Under the pieces are notes generated by a model. It ran no database searches, was not told the origin of the DNA, and saw only the letters and a list, made by a program, of their open reading frames with translations. A DNA stretch of 64,000 nucleotides from positions 1-64,000 of the forward strand of contig NZ_JAFMYU010000018.1 in the NCBI RefSeq assembly GCF_017353255.1, in the 5' to 3' direction. This DNA comes from Fibrella aquatilis (GTDB lineage Bacteria > Bacteroidota > Bacteroidia > Cytophagales > Spirosomataceae). Below, one piece after another: positions 38,366-46,630 of this stretch; position 1 is the first letter of the stretch, and each line of letters opens with the position of its first letter. The translations under genes were made by a program, and so were the position numbers.

Positions 38366-39253
38366 CTACTTAATGTTGGCCATGATACGGTTTCGTACCT
38401 GTGGCTGCTTAACCAGCCGGTTGAAGTCCAGCCATATCCGAATCACGCCCACATCCAGGCTAAGGTCACAGGCGTTAATCCAGGAAAACTGTTTATGGCG
38501 AAACCTTAATTCGTAGAATGAATAATCATCCAAGCGGCAGTATGATTTAATCTGATACATCAGCCACAAGTGCTCTCTAAGGCTGTAGATCGTTTCAATC
38601 TGCTTGTGGTCTAATAAGTCATAAATAGCCCGGCTGATAAATGACCCGCAACTGGTCTGGGAGTGACCGTTTGCCAGTTCATGCGGCGTAGGTTTGAACA
38701 CCGTGTTTCGATACACAGGGTTGTGCCACCAAAGTGCCAGTTGGATGGCCATCATTCGTCTAACTATCCGTTGATGTTCTACTGTTTCCTCTCCTTTCAG
38801 GGGCTTATGGCTGAGTACAAACAGGTGAAGGCAATGGGTCGCCGTTGGCGCATGCAGCACAATAGCCGGTGAGCCTGCCAGACCCAGGCTAGTGATACAG
38901 TAGTCGATGATACTGTGCCATTCTGCTGCCGCCAGCTGCACATCGGCCGATAGGTCGACTTTTACGCGCAACATGGCTTTTGTCGGGTTGGTAGCCAGTT
39001 GACAGAACTCTTTCAATACATCCATTCGCGTTTCGCCCCTCAGCTGTTGCCGAAAAAAAGGGGGCACGTTTTCGGTAAAAAAGAATTTATTGCTATGCGC
39101 AACAGTTTCGGTGATGCGCTTACGGGCCCGTTTCCCGTCAACCAGCGTAGTCGTTACTGAAAACGTCTCGGTCAACTGGTTAATCGACAAACGCCTGCTA
39201 TTGACGTCATTGTAATACAACGGGTGTTCCTGGTAATTACTGACTGTCATCAT
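38366..39253 (-). CDS. relaxase-like protein with degenerate histidine motif
   Basis: A 295-aa cytoplasmic protein. The middle region (about 95-150) resembles MobA/VirD2-type relaxases: EWHSIIDYCITSLGL followed by H134-APT-ATH140-CLH143-LFVLSH149, compared with the family pattern H-x-x-TDHxHxH. The metal-binding triad is not intact (H134, T137 and H143 fit; the central histidine is shifted). N and C parts are not recognised. It is the second gene after the HTH-like protein at 39329 (75-base gap). It may be a domesticated or inactive mobilisation protein. Family assignment is tentative. Confidence 0.5.
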   Translation of the reverse strand: MMTVSNYQEHPLYYNDVNSRRLSINQLTETFSVTTTLVDGKRARKRITETVAHSNKFFFTENVPPFFRQQLRGETRMDVLKEFCQLATNPTKAMLRVKVDLSADVQLAAAEWHSIIDYCITSLGLAGSPAIVLHAPTATHCLHLFVLSHKPLKGEETVEHQRIVRRMMAIQLALWWHNPVYRNTVFKPTPHELANGHSQTSCGSFISRAIYDLLDHKQIETIYSLREHLWLMYQIKSYCRLDDYSFYELRFRHKQFSWINACDLSLDVGVIRIWLDFNRLVKQPQVRNRIMANIK

Positions 39254-39328
39254 GATTGAGCTATTTTGGGCCGTTTGCTCCCCCGCATCTCACCAGTGTG
39301 AGGGAGCAACGGTTAGTTGATTGGCTGA

Positions 39329-39817
39329 TTAAGCAGTGAGTTGTATGCTGATCACGATTGGCTCTCTGGCAGCCAGGTCACTGGCTACAGTGGTTGAACC
39401 AGCAGCTATGCAGAGGGGCGCACTGGCCTTGTAACACCTAAGCGCCGAATCGAGCAGCATTAGCTCATTTTGCCGCCACCGGTCTGCATCGGCGTCCCGG
39501 TCCCTGAGTTTGACCCGGTTTAATTGAGTTTTCTTCAGTAGTTGCCGCAAAACCGGGTTAGGTAGTTGCAACAAGTGGTCGGCCAGGTAGCGCAGGCTCC
39601 GGATAGTTGTACTGGACTGGTCAAGTGCAGTAGCCAGTTGTTCAAGTTCCGTGGGTCGCCAGCTGTTAGGATTTCTCTTGCGCAGGAGAACCTTGTAGGG
39701 CGTACTATTTAACCATAGTGCCAGGTCCCCAACGCTAAGTGCCCCATCGTCGAGTTTTCTTAGAATAGCCATCCGGCTTTTCAGGTAGGTATCTACCAGG
39801 TGTGTTACTCGTTCCAT
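39329..39817 (-). CDS. small tandem HTH-like protein, paralogue of 19942-20502
   Basis: A 162-aa protein with the same two-unit layout as its paralogue: VDTYLKSRMAILRKL, LLRKRNPNSWRPTELEQLA (about 47-65), then KLRDRDADADRWRQNELML (about 103-121), and a C-terminal REPIVIS patch. By eye the two proteins share around 40% of positions over 125 residues. The XRE-like turn and EL-x-x-LA-x-AL helix suggest DNA binding. First gene of a two-gene unit with the relaxase-like gene. Confidence 0.7.
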   Translation of the reverse strand: MERVTHLVDTYLKSRMAILRKLDDGALSVGDLALWLNSTPYKVLLRKRNPNSWRPTELEQLATALDQSSTTIRSLRYLADHLLQLPNPVLRQLLKKTQLNRVKLRDRDADADRWRQNELMLLDSALRCYKASAPLCIAAGSTTVASDLAAREPIVISIQLTA

Positions 39818-40454
39818 TGATTTATCTTAAACAGCTAATGGGCACGTAGATCGGCACCTACCGGTATCGTATATACGTCGCTAGTTTGTTAAGGTGCGTC
39901 AGCGTACGCAGGCGTATATAGTGGTGATGATAAGCCCCGTAGCGAAGCAAAAATGTGGTGCGCCTGAACAGACGCACCAGCATTGAACAATGTTGCTTTA
40001 CCCAACTAGTAGAGTTGCAGGAGCAAACAACGGCGCAACTTTTTGTGCTAATGCGCTTGTGGGCGGTTTCTGCTCTCAAAAGGCCACTTTAGTTAGTGGA
40101 CTTAGCGATTTGATTACGTGAACGTTCCCTGTCAACTATTCCCATAACGATGTAACTAAATCGAGTTTCGGCACAGAGGTAATTAGTACACGAAGGCGGC
40201 TTTTTTTATCCTGAACATATAGATTTACTGTGCTTAAAATAGCTTTTGATCGTCTTTTTTTAGGCACTTTTCACCATTTAACAGCACAAACTGGCAGGAT
40301 AAATGTTTCTGCCCATGCTTAGTTGTATTTACAATTGTTGCTATAGTCATTCGTAAAGCTCATCCAGGTGATAGCCATTAACGTATATTTGCTTGGTAGG
40401 CTATCCGGATTAATCACCATCTGATGCTCTCCTTACAGCCCATTACCAATACCT
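39818..40454. other. non-coding region between divergent units
   Basis: No gene seen. It contains the palindrome CGTATATACG near 39876-39885, a GCGTACGC palindrome near 39902, a hairpin TGGTGCG/CGCACCA (39956-39962 and 39973-39979), AT-rich DNA from about 40190 to 40400, and the -7 box for the LytTR gene. Confidence 0.6.
40384..40391 (+). promoter_or_regulatory. -7 box before the orphan LytTR regulator
   Basis: TATATTTG matches TAnnTTTG perfectly and lies 63 bases before the start codon at 40455. No clear -33 TTG is found at the right distance, so activation by a regulator is possible. Confidence 0.5.
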
Positions 40455-41168
40455 ATGACCATAAAGCAGTACCTTGTCGTTGATGACAGCGAACAGGATG
40501 TCGAGTTGTTAACTCAGCGGCTTGATAAATTCACATTCTATAAGTCAGTGGGTGCAGTCAGCACAATCGAGGCCGCTCTCAACATGTTAGCTACACAACG
40601 TATCGACCTTATTTTTCTTGATGTTCATCTTCCCAACCAATCCGGAATGACCCTCTTGAAAATAGGCGCTACGTTGCCGCCGGTTATCATCATCAGTGCG
40701 TATCCGGAATATGCCGTTGATAGCTATGAAATTGGTCGGGCTGCCGACTACCTACTTAAGCCCTATACAGACGAGCGCCTGCATATGGCCCTCAATCGCG
40801 CTTCGCAGCTTCAGTCGCAAAACCAGCCTTCGCTTACAGACGAAGCCATTTTTCTGAAGATGGGCCGTCGTATTCAGCGGTTCGACTTTCGGTCTATACT
40901 GTACGTGGAGGCCTTCGGCATTTATTCTAAGGTATACGCGGATGAACAACTATTTGTGGTGAACGAACGCCTGTCGGCCATGACGCAGTTATTACCTGCC
41001 CGACTCTTTATCCGCATCCATAAATCGTACCTTATTAACCTTGGGAAGATCACTAGCTATGACCGACACTCTATCTACTTAGGGAAAACGCAGCTTCCAA
41101 TCGGGATCTCGTACCGCCCTCGCCTGGAAGGGTTACTAGCCCTGTTTGATGGTAGTGACGACAGCTAG
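40455..41168 (+). CDS. LytTR-family response regulator (orphan)
   Basis: A 237-aa regulator. The receiver has D10/D11, phosphoacceptor D56 (LIFLDVHLP) and the lysine in DYLLKPY. The LytTR domain (about 135-237) has ILYVEAFGIYSKVY and RLFIRIHKSYLINL. No kinase is adjacent; the TPR kinase at 13371 and other orphan kinases are candidates. It is divergent from the HTH-like/relaxase-like pair. Confidence 0.9.
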   Translation: MTIKQYLVVDDSEQDVELLTQRLDKFTFYKSVGAVSTIEAALNMLATQRIDLIFLDVHLPNQSGMTLLKIGATLPPVIIISAYPEYAVDSYEIGRAADYLLKPYTDERLHMALNRASQLQSQNQPSLTDEAIFLKMGRRIQRFDFRSILYVEAFGIYSKVYADEQLFVVNERLSAMTQLLPARLFIRIHKSYLINLGKITSYDRHSIYLGKTQLPIGISYRPRLEGLLALFDGSDDS

Positions 41169-41432
41169 CTCAGGGCACTGTCAGCACTACTTCGCCAGGC
41201 CGTATAAATCGATAGGTTTTACCAGAACGGCCGCGATACTATGCCACTATGCTACAATCAGATACTGCTACTTTTTCGGCGGCAACGGCAGCACGTAGTC
41301 GCGTGCTTTGAGGCGCCGACGGGTGGCCTCTGTTTATTCAGCTAACTGTTTTTTGTCTGTGTGCCACAAAAACTTTTAGGCAGCAACAAACCAACGACAG
41401 AGATGCCCGAGTGTTCTAAAAGCGAGATTTTT

Positions 41433-42248
41433 ATGCCATACGAACTCATTTCGCCACCTCCCGCGCTAACTGATTACATCCGGTACGGCTGGCGGTTAAC
41501 GAGCCAGACGGGCCACCCGCACCTTGACGCCATTGACGTAGTGGCCGATGGTTGCCCCGGAATTATGTGCATGCCAAACGGGGAGGTGCATCGACACAAC
41601 AAAAGGTTGCCCCAGATTATTCTGTATGGGCAGTCTGTCAAGCCGGTGCAGCTTACTTTGACCGGAGAATCTACCGTGTTAGGCATCTGTTTTTATCCCG
41701 ATGCCCTAAAGGCACTCTTTGGTCTCGATGCGTTCGAACTGACCGATACGTGTATGGATATGAGCGAGCTATTCTGCGTCCGCGACAAGCCTCTGCTCGA
41801 ACGACTGTTGCAGCCTGCTTCGGCCAACTCAGTCGACAGTTTGTTCGGGTACGTATCGGCTCACCTTCAGGACCACAACCCGAACACAGACCCGGCAATC
41901 GCCCAGGCATTGAACGAGATGATCCGGTCGAATGGCAACATAACGCTGAAGGCATTGCAGGATACTCTGCGGCTTACGGAACGAAGTCTGGAGCGCCGGT
42001 TCAAACAGAGCGTGGGTATCTCCCCCAAGCTGTTTGCCCGCATTTGTCGCTTTCAGGCTGCCTTGAACCAGTTGACGAATGGACGTTACGACAAGCTCTC
42101 CGACGTCGCCTACGAAAGCGGCTACGCCGATCATTCGCACTTCACCCGAACGTTTAAAGCGTTTACGGGAATTCTGCCGACGGAATATCACCAAAAAACC
42201 AAACAGGAAGCACTAGCAGCAGGGTTGGCCGGGGTTCATACTGCCTGA
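41433..42248 (+). CDS. AraC-family regulator with DUF6597-like N domain
   Basis: A 271-aa protein. The N-terminal domain begins MPYELISPPPALTDYIRYGW, typical of the DUF6597 group of AraC regulators in Bacteroidetes. The C-terminal AraC double HTH (about 175-260) shows LKALQDTLRLTERSLERRFK and SDVAYESGYADHSHFTRTFK. The start at 41433 matches the family; an in-frame ATG at 41361 adds 24 residues without support. It is convergent with the NmrA-like gene, 28 bases away, which it may control (inference). Confidence 0.88.
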   Translation: MPYELISPPPALTDYIRYGWRLTSQTGHPHLDAIDVVADGCPGIMCMPNGEVHRHNKRLPQIILYGQSVKPVQLTLTGESTVLGICFYPDALKALFGLDAFELTDTCMDMSELFCVRDKPLLERLLQPASANSVDSLFGYVSAHLQDHNPNTDPAIAQALNEMIRSNGNITLKALQDTLRLTERSLERRFKQSVGISPKLFARICRFQAALNQLTNGRYDKLSDVAYESGYADHSHFTRTFKAFTGILPTEYHQKTKQEALAAGLAGVHTA

Positions 42249-42276
42249 TGATGACCGGGCAGATCAGCCTGTTTAG

Positions 42277-43164
42277 TTACTGCCGCGGTTCAATTTCTGG
42301 TGAGCGGGTTGCCCCCGCTTCTTCACCGCCTGGCGTTTCGGCCCATATTCCCAGCGCAATTGATTTTTGGACGAAATCGGAAAAGTCGGTAGGCTTGCGG
42401 CCTAATGCCTCTTCGACACCATTGGTGAGCGTACTGTTGCGGCCATCCATGACCTCCGTGAACAGATAAGTCATTAACGCAATGGCTTCTTCAGGAACAC
42501 CATACTCGGTCAGCGTGGCAGTGTAAGTTTCGATAGGTACCTGCTCGTATTGAATGGATCGTCCTGCTGCACGGGCAATTTCGCCAATAGCCTCGGCAAA
42601 GGTTAATAGCCGAAGACCCGTCAACTCATATACTTTTCCACTGTGTCCTGGTTGAGTCAGGGCGGTAACGGCTACATCGGCAAGGTCATCAATGTCAATG
42701 AAAGGTTCACCAATATCGGCCACCGGCAGTGCCACATAACCAGCCAAAATGGGTTCCAGCAAGTAGCCTTCGCTGAAGTTTTGACAAAACCAGCTTGCCC
42801 TGAGAATTGTCCAGTCAACACCCGACTGCCTGACCACCCGTTCGCAGTCCTGCGCTTCAGGTTCACCGCGCCCCGACAACATAACGAGTTGCTGTACCCC
42901 ATTTTTAACGGCAAGTTGAGTAAAGTCACGGATAGCATCAACCGCTCCGGGAACCGCCAAGTCGGGTTGGTAGGCAATGTAGACGGCTTTTACGTCCTGC
43001 AAAACAGGTACCCATGTCGATTGATCCAGCCAGTCGAAGGGGATGTCGGCAAACCGGGATCCTATCCGTACGGCTACATCGCGGTCTATCAGTTGTTGAA
43101 CGATTCGGCTACCTGTTTTTCCAGTTCCCCCCAATACCAGTGTCTTTGTTATGTCCTGCGCCAT
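42277..43164 (-). CDS. NmrA-like NAD(P)-binding oxidoreductase
   Basis: A 295-aa Rossmann-fold protein of the atypical SDR/NmrA group. TLVLGGTGKTGSRIVQQL is the dinucleotide-binding motif near the N terminus; AVYIAYQPD and VMLSGRGEPEAQD follow. No classical YxxxK catalytic pair is obvious, so it may be a redox sensor or a reductase of unknown substrate. Start 43164 (MAQDITKTLVL) lies 34 bases after a good -7 box. A longer frame upstream is not family-like. Confidence 0.85.
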   Translation of the reverse strand: MAQDITKTLVLGGTGKTGSRIVQQLIDRDVAVRIGSRFADIPFDWLDQSTWVPVLQDVKAVYIAYQPDLAVPGAVDAIRDFTQLAVKNGVQQLVMLSGRGEPEAQDCERVVRQSGVDWTILRASWFCQNFSEGYLLEPILAGYVALPVADIGEPFIDIDDLADVAVTALTQPGHSGKVYELTGLRLLTFAEAIGEIARAAGRSIQYEQVPIETYTATLTEYGVPEEAIALMTYLFTEVMDGRNSTLTNGVEEALGRKPTDFSDFVQKSIALGIWAETPGGEEAGATRSPEIEPRQ

Positions 43165-43197
43165 TTTCTGCTTTTTAGTTGATAAATTAACTTCGGG

Positions 43198-43205
43198 CAA
43201 AAGTA
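43198..43205 (-). promoter_or_regulatory. -7 box before the NmrA-like gene
   Basis: On the minus strand this reads TACTTTTG, a perfect TAnnTTTG, 34 bases upstream of the start codon. A TTG sits 26 bases further upstream, longer than the usual spacing. Confidence 0.5.
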
Positions 43206-43299
43206 GGCGGGGGCTATATGGCTTAATAGAACAAAACCGACAAGGTGTGAGAAATTGGCTACTCCGTCGATTAGGGAAGGTTAGGGAACAGCCACACAA

Positions 43300-43761
43300 T
43301 TACTGTAGCGCGTGGCTGATGGCGCACATGTAAACCCACACCATGAATAACACCTGCAAAGGAATCCGAAACCAAAGGTAATAGCTACCGCTACCATCGT
43401 AAGTTGCCTTTTGGTAATCAATGTGCTCAACGGCTGCCTTTATATTGGCGGGAAGAAGTAGCAGAAAAAAAATAAGCAGAAACCAACCCGTTAGTGTAGT
43501 TGTAGCAGGCACCAGTAATCCAATAGCGGCTATTAGTTCCAGAACGCCAGTGGCATAAACCAGCGGCTGCTTATAGGGCAGAAATTCGGGCATCATCAGG
43601 ACCATGCCCTTAGTAAAAGCAAAGTGGCCAATAGCTGTAAACACTAACATAGCGGCCATTCCGATCCGGGCCGCCAGGGTAAAGTTCCATTGGTTCTTTA
43701 CGAAAAAGATAACCAGCAACGCGATCAGCGAGGTTACCAGCAACACAAGTAGTGGTTTCAT
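43300..43761 (-). CDS. DoxX-family membrane protein
   Basis: A 153-aa protein with four hydrophobic segments (about 4-20, 31-50, 63-85 and 88-108, with a further one near the C terminus). Family-like sequences are FTAIGHFAFTKGMVLMMPEFLP and ATGVLELIAAIGLLVP. DoxX-like proteins are inner-membrane proteins linked to redox or thiol metabolism; the exact role is unknown. It shares orientation with the AraC gene upstream (43837) and the NmrA-like gene downstream. Confidence 0.83.
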   Translation of the reverse strand: MKPLLVLLVTSLIALLVIFFVKNQWNFTLAARIGMAAMLVFTAIGHFAFTKGMVLMMPEFLPYKQPLVYATGVLELIAAIGLLVPATTTLTGWFLLIFFLLLLPANIKAAVEHIDYQKATYDGSGSYYLWFRIPLQVLFMVWVYMCAISHALQ

Positions 43762-43836
43762 TAGAAGGAGAGTTAAACGATATGAATCTTATCCTCTTCC
43801 CACAACTGAAAAAAGATAAGTAAACGACAAACTCAG

Positions 43837-44739
43837 TCATTGATAGCGGCCCTGCTTGCGGTACTGCGACGGGCTGGCGTGGTACCGCTGCCGAAAGGCG
43901 GTGGCGAAGTGCTCGATGCTGTTGAACCCCGCTGCAAAACTCACGTCGGTTATGGGCAGGCCCGTATCGCGCAATAGCCGTTCGGCGTGGGTCAGCCGGA
44001 CCGTCAGCAGGTATTGGTGGGGGGCATAGCCCGTACAGGCTTTGAAGAGCCGCCCCAGGTGGAACGGGCTGACGCAGCAATGACTGGCCAGGTCTAGCAG
44101 CGAGAGGTCGCGGTGAAACTCCTGGTTCAGGTACGCTTTGGCCTGCTCAATGGTCGTCAGATGGAAACGTTTGTAGGCCGTTGAGAGGGGTTCGGTCAGG
44201 CTTTGGTTCATGCGCTCAACTACTTGGCGAACCAGGTCCAATACCAGTTGATCGCGTTCCAAGCGGTCCATCTCGGCCCCATGCTGCCCCAGTTGGTAAT
44301 GCAGGTAGTCGATGGCGGGTGAGGTTTTCAGGCCCAGCGTGAGCAGGTTCGGATTGCCGAAGAAAAAGGAATGGCGCAGGCCGTATTCGTCCTGGAGCTG
44401 TTCGTAGAAGTCGTCGGTGAAGTCAAGAATTGAAAACACCCCTGCCGACGGGTATAATCGGAAATCGTAATTGTGGCCTTTCTCGACAACAACGTAGCCG
44501 GTGTGCAGTTCATAGGCTTTATCCGCTAAATCGAATTTGATCTGACCCGCGTTACTGAATACCAGCGCGAAACACGGACTGATGCCCATGTAGGGTAAAC
44601 CAGCACCGTTCGGGTCGAGCGTCCATTGCTTGAACAAATAAAAATCAGCCTCGAACAAGTGCTGCCGCCTGACCGGATGCGCCGGATCTGGATCAAGAAT
44701 AAGGTCAGTCCTACCGGTAGTTACGCGCTGCTGATTCAT
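43837..44739 (-). CDS. AraC-family transcriptional regulator
   Basis: A 300-aa protein. An N-terminal cupin-like sensing domain (about 20-170, GHNYDFRLYPSAGVFSILDF) and a C-terminal AraC double HTH (about 195-295: LSLLDLASHCCVSPFHLGRLFK, ITDVSFAAGFNSIEHFATAFR) are visible. The start at 44739 (MNQQRVTTGRTDL) is preferred over an ATG 10 codons upstream. It is divergent from the reductase fragment and hydrolase. Likely regulator of the DoxX/NmrA genes or of the divergent unit (inference). Confidence 0.87.
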   Translation of the reverse strand: MNQQRVTTGRTDLILDPDPAHPVRRQHLFEADFYLFKQWTLDPNGAGLPYMGISPCFALVFSNAGQIKFDLADKAYELHTGYVVVEKGHNYDFRLYPSAGVFSILDFTDDFYEQLQDEYGLRHSFFFGNPNLLTLGLKTSPAIDYLHYQLGQHGAEMDRLERDQLVLDLVRQVVERMNQSLTEPLSTAYKRFHLTTIEQAKAYLNQEFHRDLSLLDLASHCCVSPFHLGRLFKACTGYAPHQYLLTVRLTHAERLLRDTGLPITDVSFAAGFNSIEHFATAFRQRYHASPSQYRKQGRYQ

Positions 44740-44790
44740 AACCGTTGAGGAGAAGGATAACCAAAACAAACAGATTAGGCCGGGTTGAGG

Positions 44791-44870
44791 CTTAGAAATC
44801 TTGCTTTTTTAGCGTAGGGTATGGCGGTTCGGTGGTGTGGCCCGTTGCCGAAGAAAGCAAGATTTCTAAG
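44791..44870. repeat. 17-bp perfect inverted repeat between divergent genes
   Basis: CTTAGAAATCTTGCTTT at 44791-44807 is exactly complementary to 44854-44870, with a 46-base GC-rich spacer. It has no heptad phasing. It occupies the region where the divergent promoters of the AraC gene and the reductase fragment should be. It could be a small mobile palindrome or a large operator. Confidence 0.75.
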
Positions 44871-44920
44871 GTCTGTTCTGAATCGGCGCGTTTGCTTTGC
44901 CAAAAACACACCCTGAACGT

Positions 44921-45211
44921 ATGCGCAAGATCATCGTGTATATAAACAGCACGTTGAACGGAGTCGTCACCGGCGACCCAAGCCAGGACAAAACCAACTT
45001 TATGGTCTGGACCACGGAAGCCTTTATAGAAGCGGGTTCCGAATGCGCCTTAAAAACCATGGAAACCGTAGACACCCTTTTGCTGGGTCGTAAAACGTAC
45101 GAAGATCTTTCAAGGCCAGAAAAATGGCCGTCCGTCAGAGACTGGCCCGACGTCAATGCGTTGAGCTTAGCCCTGGGTGCTCTGCGTCATGAATGGTACA
45201 AAAAGTTTGGT
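44921..45211 (+). pseudogene. truncated dihydrofolate reductase-like (RibD C-terminal) gene
   Basis: Residues MRKIIVYINSTLNGVVTGDP... and VDTLLLGRKTYEDLSRPEKWP match the first ~80 residues of the YyaP/RibD-C type dihydrofolate reductase family. The remainder of the usual ~180-residue protein is missing. The frame continues without a stop through about 20 unrelated residues straight into the hydrolase at 45212. The active domain cannot be complete. It appears to be the result of a deletion joining two genes. Confidence 0.7.
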
Positions 45212-46144
45212 ATGAAGAGGCACAGGTTATATCTCCTTCAGGTTGCTGTTATTGTGGCGGGCCTGGCATCCTGCCAACCGCAACAGAGAGAAGGTGCGTC
45301 AACCGGATCAACTAACATGGATACGAAACAGACCCTGAAGCCGACCAAAACAGGCTATGCCGACGTGAACGGGCTTAAGCTGTACTATGAGGTGTATGGC
45401 GAAGGCAAACCCCTCGTGCTGCTGCATGGCTCTTATATGACCATACCCTTGAACTGGTCGCGTTTCATACCTCCACTGGCTAAAGATCGACAAGTCATTG
45501 TAGCCGAAATGCAGGGGCATGGCCGAACAAAGGACATAGCGCGTGACATCAGCTATGAGGGAATGGCCGACGACGTATCGGGTCTGCTCAAGCATTTAAA
45601 GGTAGACAGTGCCGATGTTTTGGGCTACAGCATGGGAGGCGGGGTAGCCTTCCAGACAGCCGTGCGGCACCCTCAGCAGGTACGCAGGCTTGTTGTCTTG
45701 TCAGCCCCCTATGCCCACGATGGGTGGTGGCCCGATACAGAGGCGAGTTTTGCTACGTTCACCGCCGATATGTTCAAGGGTACGCCGATACGGGAACAGT
45801 ACGATACGTTTGGAAACGACCCGGCCCACTTCCCGGACTTTATTAAAAAGGTCGTCAGCATTGATTTGAAGCCTTATGACTGGTCTAAAGCCGTAAAAAG
45901 TAGCCAGGTCCCGCTGTTTATGGCTATCGGCGACGCCGACGGGGTACGTTACGAGCACGCCTTAGAACTGCTCCGGGCCAAAGGCGGTGGCAAACAGGGC
46001 GATCTGCACGGGCTACCCAAATCGCGGTTGGCTGTTCTGCCGGGTACCACCCACGTCGGTATGCTACAGCGAACGCACTGGTTGATACCGATGATCACGG
46101 ATTTCCTGGATTCCGACTTGAGTTCTAAACCACCCACATTTTGA
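45212..46144 (+). CDS. alpha/beta-hydrolase lipoprotein
   Basis: A 310-aa protein. ATG 45212 gives a signal peptide with lipobox LASC (about residue 20). Then comes the alpha/beta-hydrolase fold: PLVLLHGSYM oxyanion region, nucleophile elbow LGYSMGGG (serine), GDADG acid region and a late TTHVGM histidine. Substrate unknown. The frame is open upstream into the reductase fragment, but the signal peptide marks this as the real start. It is followed after 5 bases by the small protein at 46150. Confidence 0.87.
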   Translation: MKRHRLYLLQVAVIVAGLASCQPQQREGASTGSTNMDTKQTLKPTKTGYADVNGLKLYYEVYGEGKPLVLLHGSYMTIPLNWSRFIPPLAKDRQVIVAEMQGHGRTKDIARDISYEGMADDVSGLLKHLKVDSADVLGYSMGGGVAFQTAVRHPQQVRRLVVLSAPYAHDGWWPDTEASFATFTADMFKGTPIREQYDTFGNDPAHFPDFIKKVVSIDLKPYDWSKAVKSSQVPLFMAIGDADGVRYEHALELLRAKGGGKQGDLHGLPKSRLAVLPGTTHVGMLQRTHWLIPMITDFLDSDLSSKPPTF

Positions 46145-46149
46145 GACAT

Positions 46150-46617
46150 ATGGAACGGATTCAAGGTATTCACAAAGCCCAAGTTCAGAATCCGGCCCTG
46201 GACGAGTTGGGCAAATTGGTTGGCGAATGGGAAACCGTTGGTACCCATCCTGAGCTTCCCGGTAAAGTTTTTGCCGGAAAGGCATCCTTCCAGTGGATTG
46301 AGGGCGGTGCTTTTCTACGGTGGTATTCCGAGGTAGATGAAGAAGGTTTTCCGGTCGGCATTGCCATCTTCAGTAGTGACGATGCGACCGGCGAATTGTT
46401 TATGCTCACGTTCGACGAGCGGAAAGTTTCGAGAAAATATGATGTTTCCGTTGAAGACAATGTCGTGAGGTGGTGGCGGAATGCACCGAATCTCTCGCAA
46501 CGATACACCTGGATAATTGCTGACGATGGCAATACCATCATCGAAAAAGGTGAACTTAGTAAAGAAGGCACAACTTGGGAAGAAGATTTAGAGCAGACAT
46601 TTACACGCATCCGATGA
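46150..46617 (+). CDS. small lipocalin-like/DUF1579-type protein
   Basis: A 155-aa soluble protein, beta-rich. LDELGKLVGEWETVGTHPELPGK, IEGGAFLRWYSEVDEEGFP and YTWIIADDGNTIIEKGE resemble the DUF1579/FABP-like group, for which no firm function is known. The start ATG at 46150 follows the hydrolase by 5 bases, so they are likely co-transcribed. Family assignment is moderate. Confidence 0.7.
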   Translation: MERIQGIHKAQVQNPALDELGKLVGEWETVGTHPELPGKVFAGKASFQWIEGGAFLRWYSEVDEEGFPVGIAIFSSDDATGELFMLTFDERKVSRKYDVSVEDNVVRWWRNAPNLSQRYTWIIADDGNTIIEKGELSKEGTTWEEDLEQTFTRIR

Positions 46618-46630
46618 TACAGGATGGGCT

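Noticed and set aside
39329-39817. MobC-type relaxosome accessory protein
   Set aside because: The two-unit RRNP...EL-LA-AL layout fits an XRE-like fold and not a ribbon-helix-helix, and the paralogue has no relaxase partner.
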